From Rhodoplanes azumiensis (GTDB taxonomy: Bacteria; Pseudomonadota; Alphaproteobacteria; Rhizobiales; Xanthobacteraceae), in contig NZ_JBHUIW010000018.1 of NCBI RefSeq assembly GCF_042682915.1, forward strand, positions 68,157 to 132,156: 64,000 bases of DNA. Reading direction: 5' to 3'. The notes under the pieces were generated by a model. That model worked only from the letters and a program-made list of their open reading frames with translations. It ran no database searches and was not told where the DNA came from. The position numbers were made by a program, and so were the translations under genes. This document shows positions 36,736-47,126 of this stretch, piece by piece (within the stretch, counting starts at the first letter, position 1; every line of letters starts with the position of its first letter).

Positions 36736-37499
36736 GCAGCGCCTCGTTCGCGGCCGCCCTGCTCGATCCGGACCGGCCGCTGCCGGCCGAAGTCACGTCG
36801 CACACGGCGCGGCATCCCGAGAAGCGCTTCGCGGTCTATCGCAACAACGTCACGGTCTCGCTGATCGAGGCGTTGCGGACGCGATTCCCGGCGACCGAGC
36901 GGATCGTCGGCGAGGCGTTCTTCGCGGCGATGGCGCGGGACTTCGTGCGGGCGCGGCCGCCGCGCTCGCCGCTGCTGATGCGTCACGGCGACGATTTCCC
37001 GGCTTTCGTGAGGGCATTTCCACCGGCGGCCGAAATGCCGTGGCTCGCCGACGTGGTGCGGCTCGAGGCGGCGCGCACCCGCGCCTATCACGCCGCCGAC
37101 GCGGCGCCGCTCGGACTCGCCGACTTCGCCGCGATCGGCCCGGACCGGCTCGGCACCATGCAGGTGAAGCTGCACCCCTCGGCCGAAATCGTCCGCGCGA
37201 AAAGTCCCGTGGTGACGATCTGGGCCATGAACAGCGGCGAGGCACCGCTCGGTCCCGTCGACTTCGACACGGTCGAGGATGCGCTCGTCGTCCGCCCGCA
37301 TCTCACCGTCGTGGTGCTGCGTCTGCCGCCCGGCGCCGCCGGCTTCCTCGGCGCGTTGCGCGAGAACGCCACGATCGCCTCCGCGCTCGGCGCCGCGCTC
37401 GCCGAGGTCGAGACCTTCGATGCCACCACCGCGCTCGCCCTGTTGATCGGCAGCGGGCTCGCGACTGCCCTCACCCCCGCCCCGGAGCCGCTGTCATGA
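36732..37499 (+). CDS. bufC: DUF2063 protein (BufC, precursor-binding partner)
   Basis: A 255-residue protein of the DUF2063 family, the usual partner that presents the precursor peptide to the DUF692 enzyme. Typical features are the N-terminal FAAALLDPDRPLP, then RFAVYRNNVTVSLIEALRTRFPATERIVGEAFFAAMARDF, and LADVVRLEAARTRAYHAAD. Stop and start codons overlap with both neighbours (ATGA at 36732 and 37496), giving tight coupling. Confidence 0.88.
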   Translation: MSSASFAAALLDPDRPLPAEVTSHTARHPEKRFAVYRNNVTVSLIEALRTRFPATERIVGEAFFAAMARDFVRARPPRSPLLMRHGDDFPAFVRAFPPAAEMPWLADVVRLEAARTRAYHAADAAPLGLADFAAIGPDRLGTMQVKLHPSAEIVRAKSPVVTIWAMNSGEAPLGPVDFDTVEDALVVRPHLTVVVLRLPPGAAGFLGALRENATIASALGAALAEVETFDATTALALLIGSGLATALTPAPEPLS

Positions 37500-37981
37500 C
37501 CGACGCCACCCTGCCCCCGACCACCACCTCGCCGACCGTCGCCGCGACCCGAGGCATCACGGCGGCACTGGAGCGCATCCCCTACGCGCTGATCGCGCTC
37601 GTCGCGCGACTGTCCATCGCCGGCGTGTTCTGGCGCTCGGGCCAGACCAAGGTGTCGGGCTTCGGGCTCTCCGACTCGGCCGTCGACCTGTTCCGCGAGG
37701 AGTACCGGCTGCCGCTGGTCGACCCGGCGCTCGCCGCCACGGCGGCCGCGGTCGCCGAGCATCTGTTCCCGGTGCTGCTGGTGCTCGGCCTCGCGACGCG
37801 CCTCTCGGCGATGGCGCTGCTGATCATGACGCTGGTGATCCAGCTCCTGGTCTACCCCGACGCCTGGCCGACCCACGGCACCTGGGCCGCCTGCCTGCTG
37901 ATCCTGATGACCCGCGGCGCCGGCGTGGTGTCGATCGATCACCTGATGGCACGGCGGTTCGGGACGGGTGGTCCCGCGTGA
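37496..37981 (+). CDS. DoxX-family membrane protein (BufD-type)
   Basis: A 161-residue inner-membrane protein with four hydrophobic segments and the DoxX pattern ARLSIAGVFWRSGQTKVSGF followed by AEHLFPVLLVLGLATRLSA. DoxX proteins are the common fourth member of bufferin operons; the exact role (redox or membrane partner) is unknown. The start overlaps the DUF2063 stop. The terminator hairpin beyond it points the other way, serving tctC. Confidence 0.85.
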   Translation: MTDATLPPTTTSPTVAATRGITAALERIPYALIALVARLSIAGVFWRSGQTKVSGFGLSDSAVDLFREEYRLPLVDPALAATAAAVAEHLFPVLLVLGLATRLSAMALLIMTLVIQLLVYPDAWPTHGTWAACLLILMTRGAGVVSIDHLMARRFGTGGPA

Positions 37982-38003
37982 CCCTCGGCCGTATCCCGGA
38001 CAG

Positions 38004-38069
38004 AAAAAGCCTCGTCCGGTACCCTGGATTCCGGACGCGGTGCGTCGCACCGCGTCCGGAACACGAGGC
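38004..38069 (-). terminator. Large hairpin terminator after the TctC gene
   Basis: A 16-bp perfect inner stem (38029-38044 with 38046-38061) enclosed by GCCTCGT/ACGAGGC (38009-38015 with 38063-38069). On the minus strand the outer stem is followed by TTTTT (38004-38008). It lies 12 bp after the tctC stop and could also act as a barrier to the convergent bufferin operon. Confidence 0.8.
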
Positions 38070-38080
38070 CGATGGCGGCC

Positions 38081-39070
38081 TCAGTTCAGCTCGATCTTGG
38101 CGGCCGCGACGGCGCGCTTCATGCGGTCGAGGTCGCGCCTGATCTCGGCGGCGAACTCGGCGGGCGTGTTGCCGACGATCACGGCCTGCTGGGCGACGAG
38201 GCGGCTCTTCACCTCCTCGTGGCCGAGCGCCTTCACGGTCGCGGCGTGCAGCTTCGAGACGACGGCGGCCGGCGTCTTCTCCGGCACGACGATGCCGAAG
38301 AACGCCATCCAGCCGAGGTCGTCGAGGCCGAGCTCGGTGAAGGTCGGCACGTCGGGCAGCGCCGCGACGCGGCTCGGCCCCGACACGGCGAGCGCCCTCA
38401 GCTTGCCGGCCTGCACCATCGGCAGCGACGAGGGCAGGTTGTCGAACAGCACCTGAACCTGGCCTCCGACCGCGTCGTTGAGGGCCGGGCCGATGCCGCG
38501 ATAGGGCACGTGGACGATGTCCGTGCCGGTGGCGAGCTTGAGCTGCTCGCCCATCAGATGCGACACCGAGCCGATGCCGGCCGAGGCGTAGGACAGCTTG
38601 CCGGGCTGCGCCTTGGCGAGCGCGACGAAACTCTTCATGTCGGTCGCCGGCACGGCCGGATTGATCGTCATGATGTTCGGCACCGCGGCGATGTTCGACA
38701 CCGGAATCAGGCCGGTGAGCACGTCGTAGCCGAGCGACTTGTAGGCGGCCGGGTTGATGGCGAGCGTCGAGGCCGTGCCCATGCCGATCGTGTAGCCGTC
38801 GGGCTGCGCCTTGACGATCGCGGCCGTGCCGATGGTGCCGCCGGCACCGCCGCGGTTGTCGACCAGGACGGGCTGGCCGAGCTCCTGGCGCAGCCCCTCG
38901 GCGACGACCCGGCCGATCACGTCGGTCGAGCCGCCGGCCGCGAACGGCACGATCATGGTGACGGGACGGCTCGGCCAGACGTCATCGGCCGCAAGGGCCG
39001 AGGCGGGCAGCAGCGCGGCGGCGAGCCCGGACAGGACGAGGCGGCGCGAGACGGGCGAACAGGTCGGCAT
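38081..39070 (-). CDS. tripartite tricarboxylate transporter substrate-binding protein (TctC/Bug family)
   Basis: Periplasmic binding protein of 329 residues with an export signal containing SRRLVLSGLAAALLPASALA (possibly twin-arginine). Bug-family motifs: PSRPVTMIVPFAAGGSTDVIGRVVA, VLVDNRGGAGGTIG, VPYRGIGPALNDAVGGQVQ. No tctA or tctB membrane genes are nearby, so it is an orphan of the large Bug class that often binds carboxylates or amides; ligand unknown. AAGGA precedes the ATG. Confidence 0.9.
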   Translation of the reverse strand: MPTCSPVSRRLVLSGLAAALLPASALAADDVWPSRPVTMIVPFAAGGSTDVIGRVVAEGLRQELGQPVLVDNRGGAGGTIGTAAIVKAQPDGYTIGMGTASTLAINPAAYKSLGYDVLTGLIPVSNIAAVPNIMTINPAVPATDMKSFVALAKAQPGKLSYASAGIGSVSHLMGEQLKLATGTDIVHVPYRGIGPALNDAVGGQVQVLFDNLPSSLPMVQAGKLRALAVSGPSRVAALPDVPTFTELGLDDLGWMAFFGIVVPEKTPAAVVSKLHAATVKALGHEEVKSRLVAQQAVIVGNTPAEFAAEIRRDLDRMKRAVAAAKIELN

Positions 39071-39270
39071 GGGAACATCCTTGTGATGGCGATGCGGGCA
39101 GGCGCGGCCCGGCTCCGATCCTGCCCCCGCCGGGGTGGCGACCCCGGCGGCACTCCGCCGCATGAAAGCGCCTTTTGATCTCCGAAACCATCCCCGGCCG
39201 GCGCCGCGACGGGAGTTGCGCCGCATAGCAGGGCGGCGTTAGGGGAACGACGATCACGAGGGCTCGCTCC

Positions 39271-40383
39271 ATGCCGCTTCGCTCGCCGCCGCTTCGCTCG
39301 CCGCCTCACGGTCCGACCGCTCTTCACCGCTGCCGTCTCGCGGCCGCGACGCTCGCCCGCGTGCTCGCCGTAGTCCTCGGCGGCACGCTCTGGCTCGCCG
39401 GGCTCGGAGCGCCGGCCGCCGCCGAGAAGCCGGCGCTCGCGCCCGAGACGAAGAGCTGGTCGGTCGACGGCGACTTCGCCCGCAAGGCCGCCGACGAGAC
39501 GCCGCGCACGCGCGCCCGCATGAACCTGTCGGGCGCCGCCTGCGCACCGACGCGGCCGCGCTTCGCCTCCTGCCTGATCGTCAACGACGAGAAGAAGTAC
39601 GCGCAGTTCTTCTCGGTGAAGGACCGCACGTTGGCGCCCGGCGCCGTGATCCGCCTCGTCGGCAAGGACGTGAAGGGCGATCCCGACGCCGAGGGCGCCG
39701 CCTTCGCGGACCGCTTCTTCTACGTGATCGGCTCGCACGGCCGGCCGCGCCACGGCGACGGGGCCGGGCGCTCGCGCTTCGTGGTGCTGCGCTTCCCGGT
39801 CGACGCCCGCGGCCGCCCTGCGTTCGAGGTCTCCGAGGAGGAGCCGACCGGCGTCGAGGTCTCGAGCCGGCTCGGCGAGGCGATACGCGACGCCGCGGGC
39901 CTCGGCGCCTTCTACGACCAGCCGCTCGACCACAACGGCGTCAACATCGAAGGGATCGCGGTGAAGGACGGCCGCATGCATCTCGGTTTTCGCGGCCCCT
40001 CGGTCGACGGCGACGGCTTCGTCCTGAGCGTCGACGCGGACGCCGTGTTCACGCCCGACGAGCCGTTGCATCCGAAGGTGACGCGGCTGCGGCTCGGCAA
40101 GACCACCGGCATCCGCGATCTCGCCGCGGTCCGCGACGGGCTGATCGTGCTCACCGGCCCGGTCAACGAGCAGGCGGTGGTGCCGGCGCTGTGGCACTGG
40201 AACGACAAGAGCGGCGCCCTCACGCCGCTCGGCACCCTGACGCCGGCCAAGGGCCTGCCCGAGGACGCCAAGGCCGAGACCGTGCTGGTGCTGCAAGATG
40301 CGCCGAAGCGGCCCCTGCGCGTGCTGATCCTCTACGACGGCGCCGAGAACGGCGCCCCGACGGAGTACCGGGTGAAGCGGTGA
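39271..40383 (+). CDS. DUF3616 exported protein
   Basis: A 370-residue exported protein with a signal-like hydrophobic segment (about 22-51). The mature part is beta-rich, probably a propeller: KDRTLAPGAVIRLVGKDVKGDPDAEGAAF, YDQPLDHNGVNIEGIAVKDGRMHLGFRGP, LRLGKTTGIRDLAAVRDGLIVLTGP. These match DUF3616, a family without experimentally known function. Divergent from tctC. The gene is flanked downstream by a palindromic repeat. Confidence 0.78.
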   Translation: MPLRSPPLRSPPHGPTALHRCRLAAATLARVLAVVLGGTLWLAGLGAPAAAEKPALAPETKSWSVDGDFARKAADETPRTRARMNLSGAACAPTRPRFASCLIVNDEKKYAQFFSVKDRTLAPGAVIRLVGKDVKGDPDAEGAAFADRFFYVIGSHGRPRHGDGAGRSRFVVLRFPVDARGRPAFEVSEEEPTGVEVSSRLGEAIRDAAGLGAFYDQPLDHNGVNIEGIAVKDGRMHLGFRGPSVDGDGFVLSVDADAVFTPDEPLHPKVTRLRLGKTTGIRDLAAVRDGLIVLTGPVNEQAVVPALWHWNDKSGALTPLGTLTPAKGLPEDAKAETVLVLQDAPKRPLRVLILYDGAENGAPTEYRVKR

Positions 40384-40417
40384 GGGTTGTCGCTCGGGAT
40401 TCGCCTGATCAGATCAC

Positions 40418-40524
40418 CGTCATTCCGAGGCTCGCGCGGCAGCGCGCGAACCCGGAATCCAGCGGCACGCACCGAGATCGTGTCTGGATTCCGGGTTCGC
40501 GGCTTCGCCGCGCCCCGGAATGAC
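40418..40524. repeat. Palindromic intergenic repeat, copy 1
   Basis: A 107-bp element starting CGTCATTCCGAGGC and ending GCCCCGGAATGAC. Its arms hold CCCGGAATCCAG and the inverse CTGGATTCCGGG, so the whole folds into a long cruciform. Related copies at 56331, 57477 and half at 11643. Confidence 0.8.
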
Positions 40525-40549
40525 TGCGACCAATCAGCCGAGTCCGGGC

Positions 40550-40840
40550 TCACTCGGCCAGCATCTCCTCGACGATCCGCGGGTTGCGGTCGACGAGCGC
40601 GAGCAGCACCCGGGCCGGCCCGTCCGGTGTCCGGCGTCCCTGCTCCCAGTTGCGCAGCGTCCCGATCGAAACTCCGATGCGAGCCGAGAACGCCTCCTGG
40701 GTCAGCCCGGTCTTTCGGCGGATGTCGTGAACATTGATGACATCCGGAACGTGCACGCGGACGCCCGGAACATCCTCCCCGCGCGCATGCGCGGCCGCTT
40801 CACGAAGCCCGCGCAGGATCCGTTCGGCCGCCTTGCTCAT
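40550..40840 (-). CDS. higA: HigA/NadS-like XRE antitoxin
   Basis: A 96-residue antitoxin with a C-terminal helix-turn-helix: VINVHDIRRKTGLTQEAFSARIGVSIGTLRNWEQGRRTPDGPARVLL. Located directly after and overlapping (ATGA) the toxin gene, the inverted toxin-first order of higBA. It should neutralise the toxin and repress the operon. Confidence 0.85.
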   Translation of the reverse strand: MSKAAERILRGLREAAAHARGEDVPGVRVHVPDVINVHDIRRKTGLTQEAFSARIGVSIGTLRNWEQGRRTPDGPARVLLALVDRNPRIVEEMLAE

Positions 40841-41193
40841 GTCCGCCTCCGCCGCCACGACCGCGCGATCTCTGCGGTCCACTGCTTGAACGCCGCGACC
40901 TCGGCAGCCGAGAAATTCGCCCGTTCGCCCTTGCTCAGCACGGCAATCAAGTAGACCGGTGCATCGGAACCAAAATACGCCGTCACGACCCGATAGCCCC
41001 CGCTCTTTCCTTTGCCGCGGCCGGCGATACGCACCTTGCGGACGCCGCCGGAGCCGCGAATCTCGTCACCGCGCAGGGGATCGGCGGCGATCGTGTCGAC
41101 GATCGCTCGCCGTTCGTCGTCCGACAGCCCGACCGCTTCCGCGTCGCGGATGAACTGCGGCATCTCGGCGACGACATGCAGCGGCCGGGTCAT
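40837..41193 (-). CDS. higB: RelE/HigB-type toxin
   Basis: A 118-residue RelE-superfamily toxin, expected to be a ribosome-dependent mRNA endonuclease. Family pattern VRKVRIAGRGKGKSGGYRVVTAYFGSD, then VYLIAVLSKGERANFSAAE. It precedes its antitoxin gene. A host chromosomal pair between fumarase and the DUF3616 gene. Confidence 0.87.
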   Translation of the reverse strand: MTRPLHVVAEMPQFIRDAEAVGLSDDERRAIVDTIAADPLRGDEIRGSGGVRKVRIAGRGKGKSGGYRVVTAYFGSDAPVYLIAVLSKGERANFSAAEVAAFKQWTAEIARSWRRRRT

Positions 41194-41245
41194 CGGTCAT
41201 ATACGCCATTGGCGCAGTCGGTCAACGGGGAAGAACGGCCCCGCC

Positions 41246-42895
<1,650 letters not shown>

Positions 42896-43147
42896 GGCGA
42901 AGGATCCTGGCTCGTGTCCTGGCTCGGTGCGCGGGATGGCCGCTTATAGAACGATTACAGGATTTGGGGGAGAGGCGCGCCCACTAGCGTGGCTGGCATG
43001 TCGCACCAAGTCGGGCAGAACCGGATCGTCACCGGCAAACCGAACGCGTAACTATGGCGTCGGAGTGTCGGGAGTGCACCCCGGCCCACTCAGGGTGACT
43101 AGAAGCGAGCTCAGTCACGTGACCAACCCTGACATAGGAGATCACGG

Positions 43148-43867
43148 ATGCCAGGGATTCTCGTACTGAAGAACAACGCCCTTGTTATCCCAAAAGGCGG
43201 CTTTCAAATCTCGCTTTATGGTGAAAGCACCATTCAAGTCCACATCGAGTACGATGTATGCCCCACATGGCTTGAGATATCAGCTAAACACCTGAATGAA
43301 GCAAAAACTTACTACAATAAAGCCATCAACATTGATAGCTTCAAGGATAAACGCAAAGCAGAGAATATCGAATTTAGCTTTCGAGCATCAATGCAGGCAA
43401 TAATAGCCACGACTATCGCTTTTGATGCGCTCTACTCCAACCTCCGCGCACGAATGATTTTGCCTGTCGAACTTCTCACATCTTGGAAAAAGAATGGAAC
43501 CGCTCGTTACGCAACAGTTTCGGAGATAATTCGACGCGCCTTGAATCTTGGGAACGATTGCTCACAATCGCTTCGCGAGCAACTTAAGGAATTTTATCGG
43601 TTTCGAGATGCTGCCGTGCATCCAAGAGGAACCTCCACTCCGCCGGTTTTATTCGCGGAGATCGACGCTTTGGTAGAGCAGCGCTACGTTGAATTCAGAT
43701 ACGACAACGCTCATCAAGCAGTCAAAGCAGCAACCCAGATAGTGCACGACCTCGCAAATAAGGGAAAACCTGCGAACCGCGAATTAGACCACTATATAGC
43801 TAGCTTATCACCGAGAATAGAGCTACTTCGAAAAGATTGCGGGCTCTTTGAAGAACCCGCAACCTAA
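43148..43867 (+). CDS. HEPN-like protein of unknown function, AT-rich (foreign)
   Basis: A 239-residue protein unlike any family I know. Base composition is visibly AT-richer than every neighbour, suggesting recent acquisition. The helical second half carries R153-x4-H158 in FYRFRDAAVHPRG, the RxxxxH motif of HEPN ribonucleases and related nucleic-acid defence proteins; a polar Asn or Asp after Arg (here Asp) is usual in active members. No partner nucleotidyltransferase or toxin is adjacent, so it stands alone. AGGAG precedes the ATG; the palindrome GTCACGTGAC (43114-43123) lies just upstream. Confidence 0.6.
   Translation: MPGILVLKNNALVIPKGGFQISLYGESTIQVHIEYDVCPTWLEISAKHLNEAKTYYNKAINIDSFKDKRKAENIEFSFRASMQAIIATTIAFDALYSNLRARMILPVELLTSWKKNGTARYATVSEIIRRALNLGNDCSQSLREQLKEFYRFRDAAVHPRGTSTPPVLFAEIDALVEQRYVEFRYDNAHQAVKAATQIVHDLANKGKPANRELDHYIASLSPRIELLRKDCGLFEEPAT
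43830..43862 (-). terminator. Terminator for the lectin-like gene, inside the 3' end of the HEPN-like gene
   Basis: TTGCGGG (43837-43843) pairs with CCCGCAA (43856-43862); on the minus strand TTTT (43831-43834) follows. It lies just after the lectin-like gene stop and overlaps the last codons of the convergent gene. Confidence 0.6.
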
Positions 43868-43870
43868 ATC

Positions 43871-44611
43871 TCAATTCACGGCGAAGCAGTACAACAGCCC
43901 GTCGCCGCCGGTGGAGCGCAGGTCCGCCTGGGTGCAGCCGCCGCCAGGGCCGCGCGAGGGGTGCGAGGCGTTCCACGACTTCGCCGGCGCCGAGTCGTCG
44001 AGGCCGGTGCGGTCGGAGTGGCCGACCATGGCGGCGCCCGTCGTGCTGCTCGTCCAGTTGCGGCAGGTGCGGTCCTCGCCGGGCGGGAAGGCGCGGCCGT
44101 CGGCCTGCGAGCCGGTGAGGATGTCGTGCCGGTTCGGCGTGTCGCCGCGGCCGTTGATCACCTCGCCCGTCTCGCTCAGCGCCGTCTGCTTGGTGAGGTT
44201 GTTGCCCGCCGAGTGCAGGTCGTCGACGTCCTTGGCGATGACGACGCCCTTGGCGTTGCTCCAGGGGCCGCGGCCGATGCGGTCGCGGGCGTTGACGGCC
44301 GGGGCGCCGTCGGCCGCCTGGGTCGACAGATACGCCCGCCAGGTCTTGCCGCCCGCCCCCGCCGCTTGCGCGAGCGTCTGGCAATGGCGGTCGGCGCCGG
44401 CGAGGCCGCCGAGATCACCGCCCTTGCCCGGTCCCTGGCTGGTGACGAAGAAGGTCATCGCACCGGCCTGCTGGGCGACGGCGGGCGCCGAGACCGCGAT
44501 GCCGCCGACGAGCGCGAGCGCGGCGGCGACGATCCGGATCCCGTCACCCGAGACGGCCCTCCACGACGAGACAGTCCACGACGAGACAGTCCACGACGAA
44601 GCAGTCCTCAT
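43871..44611 (-). CDS. secreted lectin-like (C-type-lectin/endostatin-fold) protein
   Basis: A 246-residue exported protein. After a signal segment (about 25-46, ending APAVAQQ) comes a domain with FFVTSQGPGKGGDLGGLAGADRHCQTLA, WRAYLSTQ, RDRIGRGPW, NRHDILTGSQADGRAF, CRNWTSSTTGAAMVGHSDR and SHPSRGPGGGC, the pattern of DUF1554-like/lectin proteins exported by many alphaproteobacteria. The N-terminus before the signal carries SSWTV repeats encoded by three 15-bp tandem units. GGGAGG precedes the ATG. Confidence 0.78.
   Translation of the reverse strand: MRTASSWTVSSWTVSSWRAVSGDGIRIVAAALALVGGIAVSAPAVAQQAGAMTFFVTSQGPGKGGDLGGLAGADRHCQTLAQAAGAGGKTWRAYLSTQAADGAPAVNARDRIGRGPWSNAKGVVIAKDVDDLHSAGNNLTKQTALSETGEVINGRGDTPNRHDILTGSQADGRAFPPGEDRTCRNWTSSTTGAAMVGHSDRTGLDDSAPAKSWNASHPSRGPGGGCTQADLRSTGGDGLLYCFAVN
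44561..44605. repeat. Three 15-bp tandem repeats in the lectin gene start
   Basis: CCACGACGAGACAGT occurs at 44561 and 44576 exactly and at 44591 with two changes. It encodes SSWTV units before the signal peptide, so copy-number change would alter the N-terminus in frame. Confidence 0.85.
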
Positions 44612-44693
44612 GGGCAGTCCTCCCTGTTGGTTTCTTCTGTCGGGCGGACCGGCGGCGGCCGGTCGCCCGTAACGAGGCCGGCCGCCGGACCAC

Positions 44694-45104
44694 TCAGGCG
44701 CCGAGCGGGGCGCGATAGTCGGCGTCGGCGACCGGCTCCATCCAGTCGACGTGCTTGTTGTCGGTGTCGGCCTCGTGCATCGCCAGGTGCTCCATGGCGA
44801 CGTCGAGGGCGGCGCCGTGCCAGTGCTTCTCGCCGGGCGGGATCCACACGACGTCGCCGGCCCGCACCTCGCGCACCGGCCCGCCCCAGGTCTGCACCCG
44901 GCCCTTGCCGGCGACGATCACCAGGGTCTGGCCGAGCGGATGGGTGTGCCAATTGGTGCGGGCGGAGGGCTCGAACCGCACCCAGGCGGAGCGGATGCGG
45001 GCCGGCGGCGGCGCCTCGACCACCGGATCCTGCCAGACGGTTCCGGTGAACCAGTCCGGGTTCGCCCGCCGCGAGGGCACGCTGCCGCAGGGCTGAATGT
45101 CCAT
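44694..45104 (-). CDS. cupin-domain protein
   Basis: A 136-residue single cupin barrel. Metal ligands are visible: WHTHPLGQTLVIV (H-x-H and following residues) and HWHG near the C-terminal side. It begins PDWFTGTVWQDPVV, as in the mandelonitrile-lyase-like cupins of bacteria, which are often quinone- or carboxymuconolactone-associated. Function unknown; no linked enzyme in an operon. Confidence 0.85.
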   Translation of the reverse strand: MDIQPCGSVPSRRANPDWFTGTVWQDPVVEAPPPARIRSAWVRFEPSARTNWHTHPLGQTLVIVAGKGRVQTWGGPVREVRAGDVVWIPPGEKHWHGAALDVAMEHLAMHEADTDNKHVDWMEPVADADYRAPLGA

Positions 45105-45286
45105 TGTTCTCGTTCTCCCGATCGTCGACACGAGGTCGTCCCGACGCGCCGGCATCGGCGCTGTCGGGCGCACTATACGGCGTCCGCCGGCGCGGCGACG
45201 AGGGCATGCAAGGTCGGGAACCGGGCGGAACCGCGACGGCGGCCTCCGGTTGAACAGACGGGGGATGCGCGACCGGAGATGCCCGC

Positions 45287-45595
45287 ATGGCCCACCCGCC
45301 GCGACGACCGAACGGCCCCGGCCCTCACCTCGCCGGGGCGGCGCTGATCGGGAGCACGCTCGCCGTGGTGGCGGTCACGGGCTTCGCCGTGATCACCGAC
45401 ACACCGGCGGAGGGGCTGCTGCTGGTTGCCGAATCGGGATTCGGCGCCGGGCTTCTGGGGCTGGGCTTGGCGGGGCTGTTCACCTGTGCGGCGTTCGCCA
45501 CCAGCTTCACGGCCCCGCTGGAGACCCCGCGGGGCGGCAGCGCGCGACCGCTCCCGGCGCGCGTCCGGATCCGGAGAATCGGCGGACGGCGATGA
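45287..45595 (+). CDS. small membrane protein, unknown
   Basis: A 102-residue protein with two hydrophobic stretches (about 14-36 and 45-70, Gly/Leu/Ala-rich) and a basic C-terminus. GGAG sits upstream. No family recognised; support is only length, composition and ribosome site, so it could be spurious in this GC-rich DNA. Confidence 0.45.
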   Translation: MAHPPRRPNGPGPHLAGAALIGSTLAVVAVTGFAVITDTPAEGLLLVAESGFGAGLLGLGLAGLFTCAAFATSFTAPLETPRGGSARPLPARVRIRRIGGRR

Positions 45596-45638
45596 GACGG
45601 GCTGCGGGACGGGCGCGGACACCGGGCCGCCGAGGTCG

Positions 45639-46196
45639 TCACTTCATCGTGGCGGGATCGAGCGCGGCCTGCGGGCGGGAGGCCTGCCACTTCGTCTTGT
45701 AGAGGCCGCGCAACGTCAGCGGGCCCCACTTGATTTCGGACACGCGCCAAGCCGTGCCGACCTTCATCAGCTCGACCGTGACGGTCTCCGGCTTGCCGAA
45801 GTTGGAGAACGACACGGTGCCCACCGCCTTCGCCGGACCGGCCTCCTTCACGTCGATCTTGAGGTCGGCGATGTCCCAGGCGTCGCGGCCGACGAACGGG
45901 TCGCTGCCGAGCACCAGGCCGGCGCCGGGCCGGGCCACGGCGTCGCCGTCCTCGAGGATCACCGAGGCGAGCCCGTGCGAGAAGTAACGCTTCACCGCCT
46001 CGGGCGAGTCGAGCGCCACGCCCTTCGCGGCCTGGGTCGAGTTGCCCACATAGGATTGGTAGATGCCCGACAGGAAGGTCTTGGCCGAAGGCTCGGTCTC
46101 GCGCGCCGCCGCCGGACCGACCGGCAGAGCGAGGGCCGCCGCGACCAGGACAGCGGTCAGCACGGCGCAACGCCGCGACAGGGTTCGGACGGACAT
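45639..46196 (-). CDS. DUF3828-like secreted protein
   Basis: A 185-residue exported protein with a signal peptide (about 1-31). The mature part has YQSYVGNSTQAAKGVALDSPEAVKRYFSHGLASVI, DPFVGRDAWDIADLKIDV and VTVELMKVGTAWRVSEIKW, matching the DUF3828 (NTF2-like) family. Function unknown. It stands alone. Confidence 0.75.
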   Translation of the reverse strand: MSVRTLSRRCAVLTAVLVAAALALPVGPAAARETEPSAKTFLSGIYQSYVGNSTQAAKGVALDSPEAVKRYFSHGLASVILEDGDAVARPGAGLVLGSDPFVGRDAWDIADLKIDVKEAGPAKAVGTVSFSNFGKPETVTVELMKVGTAWRVSEIKWGPLTLRGLYKTKWQASRPQAALDPATMK

Positions 46197-46571
46197 GGTG
46201 ACGGCTCCCAGAAGACGAACTGCTCGACGCGCTGTGCCTGTGGACGTGTGTTCTAGACGTGTGCCTGTGACCGGCATTTGTCGTGTTGGTCGGTCGGACC
46301 GGTGACCCGGTTCGGTTCGACGTGCGCTACAAAACCCGCGAAACACTAAAAAGTTGCTCCGAACGGGCTAGCTGGCCGATCACGAGTTCGGGAGGTGGTG
46401 AATCGTCCCCGATGCACCCTCGGCGGAGCGCCGGCCGCTGTTGCCGGAGGGCGACAACCGGGCGGAATCGGCCGGCCCCGGTTGCCGGAGGGCGGCGTGC
46501 CGTGGGATCGTGCCGATCGGATTCCGGCTCGGCCCCTGCGCCGGTCGAGACGACTCGAATCGAGGTCAGCG

Positions 46572-46880
46572 ATGCGCAAAGGTCTCCTCGCCGCCCTGCT
46601 GTTGCTGCCGTTCGCCGCGGCGCCGGCGGCGGCCGGCTTTCTCGACGTCCCGCCCTTCAAGGGCAACGACACCGGCGGCATCATCGCCTGGTCGCCGGCG
46701 ATCGCGCACACCTACCGGGACATCGCCGCGGCGCATTGCGCGACCTGGTACAAGGCCGCCCGGATCACCAGCGTCCACAAGCGCTACGGCGACTACGTCT
46801 CGTTCGAGTGCCACTTCCCCAAGGGTTACGACCCGCGCAAGTGGATGGTCTACGGCCCGCCGGTGCGCGCCCTCAACTGA
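46572..46880 (+). CDS. small secreted protein with conserved rhizobial pattern
   Basis: A 102-residue exported protein. Signal peptide (about 1-21), then FKGNDTGGIIAWSPAI, YRDIAAAHCATWYKAARITSVHKRYGDYVSFECHFP; two cysteines. GAGG precedes the ATG. I know this pattern only as uncharacterised alphaproteobacterial protein. Confidence 0.7.
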   Translation: MRKGLLAALLLLPFAAAPAAAGFLDVPPFKGNDTGGIIAWSPAIAHTYRDIAAAHCATWYKAARITSVHKRYGDYVSFECHFPKGYDPRKWMVYGPPVRALN

Positions 46881-47126
46881 TCGGGGCCGCGCCGGCACGC
46901 CGCGCCCGCGGAACAAGGCGAGAACCTCGCTCGGCGCGCCGTACCCATCCGGCCATACTGCTCCCATAATCCTCGGCTTTGTGACCGGCGTGTCCTTGGC
47001 CCGCCGGGCCGCATCGGATAAACGAGATTTTTCCGCGTCGCGTGCCGGCTCGGCCGGGCTCGAAAGAGCCGGGTGTCGGCAGATGGCGACCGCGGGGCGG
47101 GCGGGTTCGGCGAGAGGGAAGCGGCC

